Below, piece by piece: positions 50,041 to 63,523 of a stretch of 64,000 nucleotides of DNA. Both the position numbers and the translations under genes were made by a program. The stretch is from assembly GCA_016800925.1 (NCBI GenBank), contig JABCPU010000251.1:1-64000 (forward strand). Reading direction: 5' to 3'. A model generated the notes under the pieces. That model worked only from the letters and a program-made list of their open reading frames with translations. It was not told the origin of the DNA and did no database searches. The DNA comes from Suillus spraguei (taxonomy: Eukaryota > Basidiomycota > Agaricomycetes > Boletales > Suillaceae). The first letter of the stretch is position 1. Each line of letters opens with the position of its first letter.

Positions 50041-50734
50041 AGCGTATCACTTACATGACTAGCTGTGAGGCACTCACCTTATCCCTATTATAGTAGTATG
50101 TACCACCTAATGGGTGAACAAATTCCTCCCAATGACCGTATGTTGAAGGCCTGTTGATGGCGTCAAAGTGAATACATTAAGAAGAAAGGCGACCAACCTA
50201 GGAACATCAGTTTTCTTGATACCAACAGATGTATCTTCACATATATCACCCCTACTTGTAGGTAGAAAGAATCAATCGAATGCAATATTACTCGTACATG
50301 CGTAGTACTCACAGCATCATCACTTCAGCGTACCGCGGAAGTTGCGTTGGCCAAATACCGACCGCATGATTGAGAATCTGTTGCTGAGGACTGGAAGTCG
50401 TCTATACCACGTTAGACTCCGGAGGAGCGCGTTCAGAAGGCACAGTTGAACTCACCATCAGCTTCCAGGAACCTGCGAAGAGGTTGTTTGTGCTACACAT
50501 TCAGGCTAGTACAAAGACGATATACATATATCCCGTGTTCGGACCAAACTTCCTTTTTGGGAATTTTACGTACTACTGGTTGTCAGCGTCATACATGTCG
50601 ACAAAGTAGACAAGAAAGCGACCACAATAACAAGCTTTGAAGGTCTCATAAATAACATATCGACATATCTTTATACAAGATACACATATAAATTTATGCT
50701 GTGGTCCAGAAGTTCAGATCAGAGACTACTGCCC

Positions 50735-51440
50735 CTACAGCAGCCCAATCGGAGCAGAACACATAATAATGGGTTGCAAGTAGCTCAACATCACCGATAT
50801 GGCGGCCGAAGATAAGATGGCGTTGAACTGTGAAAGCGCAAATGTTATCAGAATAAAGAAACACAGTAATGAGTTGGGTCGACTGACTGCAATTGCAGGC
50901 CCAAAGTAAGCGCATGATATAATGTATCCTATCAAAACGCTACTCCATACACCCCAGTATAGTGCTTGGAATCGGTTCAAGGTCACTATCCAATGGAAAT
51001 GCGTTATCTCGTGCGAGTGCATTGGTAGCAAGCCGCCTGAGTTCTGTTATAGATGTAAACTGGCACGTCAATTCTTTGATGTCCCTTAATCGGATGGCTG
51101 TTACGGGCTCGTCTGAGTCAGTTCTCAACGGCTGAGCGACTGGAATCATCGAGTCTAGTGTGCGATCCTGTAGAGAGGTCCGAACTTTGTGCTGAGAAAG
51201 CACCTTCTTCGCCACTGAGCAGGATTCAGATGATATTCGCCTGAGATTGTGGAAACACTTACCTTGATTTCCTGATGCCCGGCGATCATCCTCTGGTCCC
51301 TCGCCATCTCCTTCCACCTCATCGGCATTACTTGCTTTTTCCTTACCCTTCCGTGATCCTGATTGTGCGATGCCCCCAGTAAGTAGCGTCTGTCAAAGAA
51401 GGTGTATAAAGTACGAGTAAGTACGTCCAGGAGGAGAATG
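50735..51440 (-). CDS. hypothetical membrane protein (partial)
   Basis: Minus-strand pieces: DEVEGDGEGPEDDRRASGNQ, an intron at about 51218-51263, then AKKVLSQHKVRTSLQ, LRRLATNALARDNAFPLD, and in an overlapping frame a hydrophobic region (WSSVLIGYIISCAYFGPAIA, FFILITFALSQFNAILSS) that could form two or three membrane helices. Frame switching may reflect an intron near 50940-51010. It might be the upstream part of the WW-like gene or a separate gene; I do not recognise it. The 5' side runs into a SEC23 fragment. Confidence 0.35.
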
Positions 51441-53645
<2,205 letters not shown>

Positions 53646-54506
53646 TCATCTCCGCACATCACTCGTGAACGCATAGGGTTCTGAAAGAGCAACACACTCA
53701 GTTACTTGGCGGAAAGAAACAACCCCGTTGTACCTAGCAGTTTTGCTGGCTTTGTTTGGACGCATGACACTTATGGATTCAGTAGCACCAGGAGCTTCTT
53801 CATTCGGGCGCACAATCACAGCGGCTAGAACAGTCGCAGAAATATCAATAGGGCGCTTAGAGTCACATTCAAGAACATGGGTAGGTTGAAGAACGTCTTG
53901 AAGAACAGCTTGAGGAGGGAGGCTGTCTTCGATTTGGAGTTGTTCAGATATGTTGTCCGGGGGAGGGTGCAGGGTGGACGGTGCTGGTGGTAATAGCTCT
54001 TTGTTTGGTTTGAGTATATCTGTGTCAACTCGGATGCTCGGCGTCAAGCCATTAAGAGGGTCGTCAAGGGCACTATCTGAGAGTGATTATCACACCAAAC
54101 AAGGCGAACACGTACCGTACCTCTAGCTCTTGGGTATCCGTCACAGAGTCACAGAACTTACTTCGTAGCCAGGGTGATTTTGCGTTGGTGAGAATATCAT
54201 AGCAGTAGCGGACAGTCGCAATAGAATTCCTGCGTTGGTTTGGGTGCTCTAGGCATAGTAATGGTAAGTTTTCGAGGGGAGACTCGGGGAGGACAGACAC
54301 ACAGCGCTGGGCTGGAGAAAGACGCAGGTGGACTTCCGTGTCGAGCGCATATTGCAGTGTTGTTTGCAGTCTGTCATGCAGATTTGCAAGGTCATTTGCA
54401 AGATGATTGTGCAAATGACGAGATCAACATTGCTAAGTGTGTGAATTTTTTCCGGTTCTACACGACTACGCTCGATTTGCAAATCTACCTCGACCACCAC
54501 TCCCAT
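53646..54506 (-). CDS. hypothetical protein, two exons
   Basis: The N-terminal exon (down to about 54120) reads LQYALDTEVHLRL, CVSVLPESPLENLPLLCLEH, then YCYDILTNAKSPWLRSKFCD and TDTQELEVRYVFAL. After an intron the C-terminal exon (to 53646) is Pro/Ser-rich (LNGLTPSIRVDTDI, PPAPSTLHPPPDN). The N-terminal pattern resembles uncharacterised agaricomycete proteins, but I cannot name the family. The start is unclear: MHNHLAND at 54414 or further upstream. No lesion seen. Confidence 0.4.
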
Positions 54507-55190
54507 CGTTCTAGCTCAAAAGACTTTTCACTGGGCTTGAGGCAGTCACGTTTTGTACGAGTTTTCGTATGATAAGAATCGTTTTACTGATCGCGTCGGA
54601 TATGGAAATAGAAGAGTAATCCATTGTTGAGAGTAAGAACTGGTTATGACGGGAAAGGACTATGTGACAACATATGAATTACTCGTTTAGTACTATGTTG
54701 GCCGCAGTTTTGCCTGATAAATGATGGATAATTATGGGCTCGTACAACAAGATGCTTCATATGTAGTAGGACTTGATGTGTTGAAACATGTCTTGCCTAA
54801 GGCCTCGAGAGTTCTAGTAAGCATCATAGTGTCCTGTGAATAATAATTCGGCTCAAGTAAACAACAACTCTTGTGAAAGATATCCAAACCATTAATCCCT
54901 TCCTATACCCACCCAATGTCACTCATCAAATGCCCCCATAGCCTATACACCCTGCACCAATCATCTATACTCCCTCAACAACTCCCCCACCTCCGACACC
55001 TTCAAATCATCCTCTGCGCACCTCATAAATCTTTGTTAGGTGCAGGAAACCATATCAAAATAGGAGAAGGCACACATGATGATGTTTGCAAGTTGGAGTG
55101 GTTGTGGTGCGAGGGGAGCAGTAGTGAGGAGCATGTGATGGGGGGTGATGCGATCTGCGACAGGATGAAAATCAATCACAGTGTAAGTTA
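54507..55190. other. intergenic, target region of the nested insertion
   Basis: A 95-codon open stretch from 54916 (MSLIKCPHSLYTLHQSS...) runs up to the DNA transposon end and has no recognisable motif. No other feature seen. Confidence 0.4.
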
Positions 55191-55198
55191 TACTATTG

Positions 55199-55203
55199 GT
55201 TAC
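55199..55203 (+). repeat. 5-bp target duplication GTTAC, left
   Basis: GTTAC precedes the 5' LTR and recurs at 62823-62827 after the 3' LTR, showing that 55204-62822 arrived by integration. Confidence 0.95.
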
Positions 55204-55372
55204 TGTTACAGTTGTACATGCCCCTATTCATTTTCCCTTTATTTCCTTACTTGTATATCATGTCACATGACTCTGACTCATATGCTCAATGCATCTGTAC
55301 AACACATGCCTTCCTTATTAGGATACGCAGTTACGTTCTCACGGTTGCTTGGTCTGTGCGCACATATTGGCC

Positions 55373-55379
55373 TATTTAA
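55373..55379 (+). promoter_or_regulatory. LTR TATA-like box TATTTAA
   Basis: TATTTAA lies 34 bp upstream of the ACTTTAATCTT sequence (55407-55417), which would make that sequence the RNA 5' end. Same arrangement in all four LTRs. Confidence 0.6.
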
Positions 55380-55406
55380 GCACAGTGTATTTGTAGTAGA
55401 TTCCTT

Positions 55407-55417
55407 ACTTTAATCTT
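55407..55417 (+). promoter_or_regulatory. predicted RNA 5' end / self-primer ACTTTAATCTT
   Basis: These 11 nt are exactly complementary to 55680-55690 just after the LTR. In Tf1-type elements the first 11 nt of the transcript fold back and prime reverse transcription; length and position fit that scheme. The transcription start is predicted, not measured. Confidence 0.6.
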
Positions 55418-55679
55418 ACTGGGTTTTACCTGGAATCTCCTTCGCTTAGGTCTCCAACCTAAGTCGTCCTGAATCGTCTCTAAGTCTAAGCACTCCTTAG
55501 TCTTAGTCTCTGTTCTCGCAGAACCTCTCGGATTTGTCCTTGAGGCCAGACCCATGATCGTACTCGGAATGCGTTCCTTGTACTTTCACCTTGTCCTCTT
55601 CTGGACATTGTAAGAACCTCCCAGCAGACCGTCTGTGTCTTTTCACTGTCACTGGTGACGCCATCCCAGTTCATAACAA

Positions 55680-55690
55680 AAGATTAAAGT
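55680..55690 (+). other. primer-binding site, self-priming type
   Basis: AAGATTAAAGT begins two bases after the LTR and is the reverse complement of 55407-55417. I see no obvious match to a tRNA 3' end here. Confidence 0.6.
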
Positions 55691-55861
55691 CTACCTGATT
55701 GTTAACTATCTAGTCTTCAACCCTAAACCCTGAACTAGCGTATGCGTACGCTGAGCAGATTGTCAAGAGAAGCCCTCTGACAGAAGAACAAGCCCTAACG
55801 GACAGCAAGACAGCGCGTGTAGGCACCGAGAAAGTATAACTCATCAGACGAATCATCAAAC

Positions 55862-56764
55862 ATGGCAACCAAAGAATTTGAATACAAGATCGGTCAACCA
55901 AAAGGTTTTGATGGAGATCGCGATAACTCTCGCGAGTTTATCCAGTCGTGCAACTTGCACTTTTACATCAACAAAAAGCTTTATACCACCGACAAACAGA
56001 AGATTATCTTCATAACATCCTTTATGACCGAAAAGAATGCCAAATCCTGGAAAGAGTAATTCCTTGACCACGCTCAATCAACCGACACTTCTGGACAAAA
56101 AGTTGGTTATGGGACAATGGTGGACTTCATGAAAAGCTTCAAAGAAGCTTTTGACCCAGTGGATACCAGAGGAACCGCACTTACGAAACTTAGAGACCTC
56201 AAGCAAAGTGGAGATCTCCATACTTACATCGCCGACTTCGAGGCACTTGCAGCCAAGGCTCGTATCAACGATGATGCAACAAAGATCCAATTCTTCCAAG
56301 ATGGCCTGAATTGGGGCATCCTTACCAAGCTTTTCGCACTAGGAGATGTCTCAGAAGTATTTCGAGACGTTGTGCTGCAATGTGTTTCCATTGACAATTC
56401 CCATCATCGTCTTCAAGCCATGAGGACACGTCATGCTCCACAACAGAAGAAGAAGAACTATGGAAATGCACGTTACATCCCCAATCGTGATTCCAATGCA
56501 ATGGTCGTAGATCGAATCTCCGATACAGAAAGATCCGAATGTATGAAGAAGGGACAATGCTTCGGATGTAAGAAGACAGGACACCACATTCATAATTGTC
56601 CTGAAAGAAAGAAGAAGACCCCGCTCCGACAAGCCGAAGTCAAAGAAGAAGAAGAAGAAGAAGAAACAGTGAGGCGGGTTGTTCAGGATTTTGACTTGGA
56701 GAAACAAAGACTCGACGTATGTTTCTCCCAATGTACTACTAAGACTTGTACGTGCTGTAGGTGA
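55862..56764 (+). pseudogene. gag
   Basis: Starts MATKEFEYKIGQPKGFDGD. The capsid-like part includes FDPVDTRGTALTKLRDL, LHTYIADFEALAAKARI and FFQDGLNWGILTKLF, typical of Ty3-type Gag helices, then a CCHC zinc knuckle CFGCKKTGHHIHNC for RNA packaging. TAA at 56057-56059 follows SWKE where the context suggests Gln (CAA). The frame ends at TAG 56762, overlapping the pol frame by about 85 nt. Confidence 0.9.
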
Positions 56765-59700
56765 AAGAAAAGAACTCTGTGTTCCCATCACCCTTCATTC
56801 GCGTACGCGTCTAAAATCCGTCGACACCACTGCCGTTATAGATTCCGGAGCAGCTGGAACCTTTATCTCTGAGGAGTTTGTGAAGCTCCATAAAATCACT
56901 AAAAGAAAACTCGATAAACCCTTCAAAGTCACAACTGCTGATGGAACCTATATCAAAGGGGGACCGATTACGCATTACTGTCTCCTAGTGGTCAAAATTG
57001 ATGAACAAACCATGTATGGAAAATTCAATATCACCAAACTAGGAAGAAGAGATCAGATCCTTCTGGGGATCCCATGGTTACGCGCAATGAACCCAAGTAT
57101 AGACTGGGCTGCTGAAACACTTGTCCTTCCTCGAACAAAGAAATCGGATGAAATCGAAATTGATATGGATATTGATCGGAAGAAGAATGGATTACCCCCA
57201 ATTTTCCATTGTCATTCTAAAAAATGGCAACATTCCCGACTTCCAAGATCTCTCGTAACCCCTTTGATTTCTAAAGAACCTGAACCGGAAGTACAAACAC
57301 CGCGCATCACTGATCCCATTCCACGTGTACAACTGCCACGACCAGTATCACCTATTCCCCGCGCAGAAAAACGCAAGAATGAATCTGAACCCGAACATCG
57401 AGTCGGACAAGAACCTATTGAGCAACGGCCAATAGAAGAGCAGAAACATGGGAAGAGAAAAGCGGAAGAAGAAATCCCAGGGCGAGACACCGATGTACCG
57501 AAACTATCCAAGTTCTATGTTCCTCCGAAAACTCTTTCAGCTTCAATTGAAGAAATCCCCAAAAACAACGAACCCGTGCCCTCGTTGATCCCAACTGAGG
57601 ATGATGACCAATTCAATACAATGCAAGATGTCTGGCACGCGCCAGAAGTACATGATATTTCCTCTTATGAACTAGGAGATGGAGAATTTCTCGTTGAATA
57701 CGATACTGATGGAGTTAGTATGAGAATCATCGAGGAAGTATCCATGGATACACCCCTGACACATGATGGAACTTCCCGACTCGAACAAACCCCCTACTCC
57801 ACAATCCCTCTTCCTCCTCCGAAATACAGTAACAAAGCTCAGGAATTCGCCACGGATGAGAAGGAAAAGAAAAAGAAATCCTTCGAAGAATTGGTCATGG
57901 AATATTTGCACGACTTTTCAGACGTCTTTGCTAAAGACGGTCTGAACAAGCTACCCCCCGAACGCCCTGGTATTGATCATCGGATTGATACTAAACCCGG
58001 TTTTATTCCCCGTACATCTAAGGTTTACCCGCTATCAGAAAAAGAACGCATTGCCGTCAAAACATTTATCGATGAAAACGTTGCGAAAGGTTTTATCTCA
58101 GAATCAAAGTCACCCCAAGCCAGCGGCTTCTTCTTTGTAGGAAAGAAGAGTGGAGAACTGTGTCCCTGTCAAGATTATCGCTACATCAATGATTGGACAG
58201 TCAAGAACGCCTATCTGCTCCCACTCCCTATCTCCCTTGTTGCACGCCTTCATAACGCACAGTTCTTTACGAAAATGGATATCCGGTCTGGTTATAACAA
58301 TATTCGCATCCATCCCGATGATCGCTGGAAAGCTGCTTTTACTATGGAATTCGGCCTCTTTGAACCGAACATCATGTTCTTTGGCCTCTGCAATTCACCG
58401 GCAACTTTCCAAGCATACATGAATCGCACCTTCCAACAGGAAATCAACGAAGGATGGATGGTTATTTACATGGACGATATCCTAATTTTCTCTACAACCA
58501 TGGCAGAACATCGTGAACGGACAAGACGGGTTTTGATGAAGATACGTAAGGAACACCTGTTCCTGAAACCGGAGAAATGCACCTTCGACGCAGAAGAAGT
58601 GGAATATCTCGGAATGATAATTTGCCCTGGACAAGTTGCTATGGATACCACCAAGACCAAAGGAATCTCCGACTGGCCAGTCCCAAAATCTGTAAAAGAT
58701 GTTCGGTCATTCCTCGGCTTTTGCAACTTCTACCGCACGTTCATTTCCCACTATTCTGACATCGCCCGACCTCTTATTGATTTAACAAAGAAAGATAAGG
58801 CCTTTGATTGGACAACCGAATGCATGGACACCTTCACAGAACTGAAACGACGCTTTACGTCCCAACCGGTGCTCCGTAACCCTGATCCTTCCTGACAATT
58901 TGCTATTGCTACTGACGCTTCGCTCATAGCAACCGGTGGAGTTCTCTTACAGACTGATGAGAATGGTGTTTACCACCCATGTGCATATCTCTCACAGTCT
59001 TTGAACCCCGCAGAACACAATTACCAGATCTTTGATCGGGAACTCCTTGCCGTAATCAGGGCATTAAACGAATGGCGCCATTATCTTGAAGGAAACCCAC
59101 ACCCGTCCTGGTATTCACCGACCACAAGAACCTTCTGTACTTTAGAAGTGCACAGAAGCTTACCCGTCGCCAAGCACGTTGGCAGCTTATCTTGTCTATC
59201 TACGATATCGAATTGCATCACGTTGCAGGTACCAAACTGGCAGTACCTGATGCACTATCTTGCTGGCCTGACTATGACTCCGGCAAAGACGATAACGAGG
59301 ACCAGACACTCCTCCCTGACGCCCTATTCGTTTGTCTTATTGATACTGATCTAAAGGATGTCTTATCATCATCCGACCCCCTCGACGACCCTGTGTTCAA
59401 AACAGCATCTGACGCCCTCGATGGCGTGTGCCTTCCACCTATGACATCGGCACTCTCTGACTGGAAGATCGAGGAAAACGTCCTCTATTTTAAGAATCGT
59501 GCCTACATTCCACCGGCGCATCGTCCCGATATCCTGAGAAGGTATTATGATCATCCTACCGCAGGACACTCCAGCAGATTTAAAACTGAAGAACTCATGA
59601 AACAGGAGGCGTGGTGGCCAGCTATGGGCTCCTATATTCGGAAATACGTTGAGGGTTGTGCCCTTTGTCAGCAAATGAAAGCCGATACGCACCCTGTCCG

Positions 59701-60790
59701 CCCACCGCTTACCCTGATTCCCTCGTCTGCGACTCGCCTGTTTTCCCAGGTCTCCATTGATCTGATCACTGACCTCCCTGTTTCTGGAGGCTTTGACAGT
59801 ATTATGGTCATGGTAGACCATGGCCTTACAAAGGGGGTGATTATTATTCCTTGTCTAAAGACCGTCACCTCCGAAGGGATTGCTAAGCTATTCTTGAAAC
59901 ATGTCTTTTGACAATTTGGACTCCATGACAAAGTCATCTCGGATCGAGGTCCACAGTTCCTATCACGCTTCTCTAAAGAGCTTGCCCGACTCCTCGATTA
60001 CATCATTGCTCCATCTACAGCCTATCACCCTCAGACCGATGGTCAAACGGAAAGGCTTAATCAAGAACTTGAAACATACCTACGCATCTATTGTCGCAAC
60101 AATCCGGAAGATTGGGTAGAACACCTACCAATTGCCGAATTCATCCACAACCACCGAAAACATGATGCAAGGAACGCATCGCCCTTCTATCTCATGATGG
60201 GATATGAACCACGCGCCATCCCTCACCTTATCCCTGATTCATCAGTCCCCGCAGCAGAAGATCAAGTACGATCCCTGCAGAAGATAAGAGAAGAAGCAAT
60301 CGCCTGCCATAATATTACAATGCAAACAATGGCCGAGCGATCCCGAGGAGATAAGTACATTCCATGGAAGATCGGAGATAAGGTTTGGCTATCTGCCGCT
60401 AATCTTAGACTTAAACTCCCATCAAGGAAACTCGCCCCAAAGCGATATGGACCTTTCCCGATCATCGATGTCTTATCTCCCATCATGTTCACACTCAAAC
60501 TTCCACAACAGTGGAAAATTCATCCCACGTTCCATGCTTCTGTCTTATCATCCTATAGCGAAACGGACGTACACGGTCCAAACTTCCCTGAACCACCACC
60601 TGACATCATCGAAGAAGAAGAAGAATACGAAATAGAAGCAATCCTTTCTCATAAAGGAACCGGCAATCGCCGACGCTATCTTGTTTCCTGGAAAGGATAC
60701 TCATCGGGAGATAACGAATGGCTCCCAGAAAAGAACTTGAAGAACTCCGCTCGAATCTTGAATGCTTATAAGAAGCAACACGCCCTCTGA
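56679..60790 (+). pseudogene. pol: protease, RT, RNase H, integrase, chromodomain
   Basis: The frame is +1 relative to gag, open from about 56679 with no ATG at its start, so it would be made as a Gag-Pol fusion. Aspartic protease AVIDSGAAGTFIS near residue 50; a variable Pro/Glu-rich linker; RT with KMDIRSGYNNI and the catalytic YMDDILIF; RNase H; integrase HHCC (ending CALCQQMK) and DDE (VSIDLITDLP, SDRGPQF); chromodomain YLVSWKGYSSGDNEWLP. Lesions: TGA 58893-58895 (CGA in copy 1), a one-base deletion near 59102, and TGA 59909-59911 (family FRQFG suggests CGA). The rest continues to TGA at 60788. Confidence 0.93.
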
Positions 60791-60844
60791 TTATTCCCCA
60801 GTCAATCAACCGCACTAGCACTTGATCAACTACCAAACATCGAA

Positions 60845-62314
60845 ATGTCTTTCCCCACTGCCTACATCACTCCCGTCACCATAGCCAACAATGACTCTGA
60901 CTCTGAAGCTGAAAGCTACGGAACTCTCACCGCCGAAATCGACAACACTTCCTACATTGAAGCCACTATTCTCTGTGAAGGACATGCCCTCGAAATCGAA
61001 AGAATCCTCACTGAAAGAGGTGCTTTCCCTGCCCTACTCCTTGTCAACATCATCCGTACTGCAGCCCTTATTGAAGCCACTGCCAAAGACACAACAGAAG
61101 TTACACTCCGTCACCGTTTCCTTCATTTGCAAAAACGCATTCGTTCTTATGCTATGTTGTTGCTTCCTGGTTCTTTTAAAAGTGATGTTGAAGAAGCTAT
61201 TCACATCATGGCTGAACGTCGAGCAGGCGTTGCTTGACCTCCCTCTCCGCAGGAAGATGCGCCACTTCCTATTCCAGCACCCCCTGCTTCACGCATGTAT
61301 TCTAGTGTTGATGCCCTTGCTGGCTTATGCACTGCTGTCCAAGAGATCGGGCAGCTCACTAATGCAGTTGTCAAAACCATCCAGCAATCAGTCGCTGAAA
61401 CCAGAGCAGCCAGAAACTTAGTTGAAGAAGCCATCACTGATTTGCAACAAACACAAGCCAACCTCGCTTCTCCCCAAACCCCATCTCCCATTGAACAACC
61501 GACTTCATCGTCTCCCGTCGTAGCCTCTCATGAACATCCTGCATGGTTATACAAGCCCTGTACAGAGGAACAGTGTGAAGCTGCAAAAAGGTTAGGAATT
61601 CCCGTAACCGAATTAATAGCACTAGGTCCTCGTCTTCGCGACCTACACATTCATCCCCCCATGTCTATCCCGTCATCGCTTGGTCCAATGGATCCTGTCT
61701 CATCAGTCTTAGTAAAAGACTTAGGCATCACTTCCCCCTCTTCCTCTAATGAACTCCTTGCGGATGCTGAACGCGGAACCACTCACGACCTCCCCACATC
61801 TGCGTATACCCTGACCACCAAGCAGCAGGCACAACTTCGACGTGACAACGCCCTTGCCTTAGAACGCATGACACGAAAGAAAGGGAAGAAGCATGCTAGA
61901 TCCACCAGCCCTACACCCGTTATCTCACCATCACCATTACGCATGTCCACTTCTAACACTGATGAAAACATGAAATGCCGAGTCTGTGGCATCATTGGAC
62001 ATCGACAGAAGAATTGTCCCGACTATCAGTGTCAAATCTGTCTGCGACACGGTCCCACCCATCTGTCCATTTATTGCCCTCAGTGTCGAGGGGAACCTCC
62101 ATTTACGCTTACCTGGAAGGACAATGGATTTTATGATGCACTGCATAGGTGGGAACAGTATCTTATTAACCGTCGATGACGAAAGGAAGGTCGACGGGCG
62201 AGAACTATAGCAGAAGAGGAAGCGGCTTACATGCTAGGAGGATCTGCCGCTGATGAAGACATTGCCAACTATGACGACTATGATCCCGTCTACGACGACA
62301 ATAGAGATGTTTGA
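60845..62314 (+). pseudogene. ORF3 of the full-length copy
   Basis: 54 nt after the pol stop; same start (MSFPTAYITPV) and layout as the intact copy at 30928, including both Cys/His clusters (CRVCGIIGHRQKNC, CQICLRHGPTHLSIYC). Two in-frame TGA codons at 61235 and 62177 stand where the intact copy has CGA (Arg), so single CpG transitions killed it. Without them the frame is continuous to 62314. Confidence 0.9.
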
Positions 62315-62335
62315 AAGCCAGTGACTTCCACCGTA

Positions 62336-62347
62336 ATATGGGGGTAA
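62336..62347 (+). other. polypurine-like tract before the 3' LTR
   Basis: ATATGGGGGTAA ends directly at the LTR start; the GGGGGTAA core is shared by all three elements and is the likely plus-strand primer. Confidence 0.6.
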
Positions 62348-62822
62348 TGTTACAGTTGTACGTGCCCCTATTCATTTTCCCTTTATTTCCTTACTTGTAT
62401 ATCATGTCACATGACTCTGACTCATATGCTCAACGCATCTGTACAACACATGCCTTCCTTATTAGGATACGCAGTTACGTTCTCACGGTTGCTTGGTCTG
62501 TGCGCACATATTGGCCTATTTAAGCACAGTGTATTTGTAGTAGATTCCTTACTTTAATCTTACTGGGTTTTACCTGGAATCTCCTTCGCTTAGGTCTCCA
62601 ACCTAAGTCGTCCTGAATCGTCTCTAAGTCTAAGCACTCCTTAGTCTTAGTCTCTGTTCTCACAGAACCTCTCGGATTTGTCCTTGAGGCCAGACCCATG
62701 ATCGTACTCGGAATGCGTTCCTTGTACTTTCACCTTGTCCTCTTCTGGACATTGTAAGAACCTCCCAGCAGACTGTCTGTGTCTTTTCACTGTCGCTGGT
62801 GACGCCATCCCAGTTCATAACA
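62348..62822 (+). repeat. 3' LTR
   Basis: 475 bp, five transitions from the 5' LTR; followed by GTTAC (62823-62827), the right copy of the target duplication. Confidence 0.97.
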
Positions 62823-63090
62823 GTTACCACTTGCTCGTGCACACCACATTTCGTGCATCCCTCAAAAACAACACTTTTCCTACTACAAAATGTTCAAACT
62901 ACTACATCTATTTTGAATAATAATACACAAGAATGTCTTACAAGCTTAGACAGATGCATTTGGACAACAAGAGAGATAAATGTTTGGTTGTGACAAAGGC
63001 TTTTGTCACTTCCATTGTCACCTGCCGTCCACTGCTGCAGCAGAGTTTTAATTCAATGCATTAGTGGCAATGCATCTACTTGCTGCACAG

Positions 63091-63306
63091 ATGGCACCCA
63101 CTCGAGTCAGTGGAAAGCAGAAAGGTCCCCGAGATCCCACCAAAGAAGCTCGCATTCAGGCTGCCATCTGTGATACCTTGACTGGTGTTTATGCCAGTTT
63201 TTGCAGTGCTGCCATAGCTCACAATGTAAGCACTCCCTCAACAGTTTTGTTGCAATTCAACAACCACCCCAGTCATATCACAGCCATTGCTGTCTGGGCA
63301 TCCTAA
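63091..63306 (+). pseudogene. psq-like helix-turn-helix relic of a pogo/Tc1-type transposase
   Basis: MAPTRVSGKQKG leads to EARIQAAICDTLTGVYASFC then SAAIAHNVSTPSTVLL. Spacing and residues resemble the psq/CENP-B-type HTH (KIQEAL...G..S...AA...GVP.STL) at the N-terminus of pogo-family transposases, which binds the TIR. The frame ends 16 residues later, and no DDE domain follows before the right TIR at 63481. GTAAGC after AHN could also be a splice donor. Host-derived HTH is the alternative. Confidence 0.5.
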
Positions 63307-63480
63307 TAGTCACAGTTCATATTACTCCGGCAATCTGCAATACATATTCAATTAGATTACTACATACTAGCTACTGGTACACTCATATATATCTTCCTAA
63401 GGCTAATCCACAGCGTGTTGAGCGGACTGCAAAATCGGCCAGTGTGACTACACCATGACTTTCCTTTACAATTATGTGAC

Positions 63481-63521
63481 TGCACGAATTGTGGTGTGCA
63501 CGAGCAAGTGGTAACCAATAG
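63481..63521 (-). repeat. right TIR of the small DNA transposon
   Basis: 41 bp, reverse complement of 55193-55203 joined to 62828-62857, one mismatch; TA follows at 63522. Confidence 0.85.
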
Positions 63522-63523
63522 TA

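Larger units (their letters stand above)
55204..55678 (+). repeat. 5' LTR
   Basis: 475 bp, identical in length to 62348-62822. The five differences are at 55218, 55290, 55518, 55630 and 55651; each is CG in one LTR and TG or CA in the other. Confidence 0.97.
55204..62822 (+). mobile_element. full-length Ty3/gypsy chromovirus with extra ORF3
   Basis: 7619 bp with two 475-bp LTRs (TGTTAC...ATAACA), GTTAC target duplication, primer-binding site, gag, pol (protease, RT, RNase H, integrase, chromodomain), ORF3 and a polypurine-like tract. LTRs differ at five positions, about 1 percent, so insertion is fairly recent. Coding regions carry six stops and one frameshift, so this copy is not autonomous. 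Confidence 0.96.
55191..63523. mobile_element. small TA-flanked TIR transposon interrupted by the chromovirus
   Basis: With the retroelement and one GTTAC removed, 55193-55203 plus 62828-62857 form a 41-bp repeat whose reverse complement is 63481-63521 with 40 of 41 matches (starts CTATTGGTTACC). TA dinucleotides lie immediately outside (55191-55192 and 63522-63523), as expected for Tc1/mariner/pogo insertion. The element proper is only about 0.7 kb and keeps a helix-turn-helix relic, so it looks like an internally deleted, non-autonomous derivative. Confidence 0.75.

Noticed and set aside
56679..58895. An independent start codon for pol
   Set aside because: The frame opens with TTG inside the gag overlap; no ATG before the protease, so a fusion is more likely than separate initiation.
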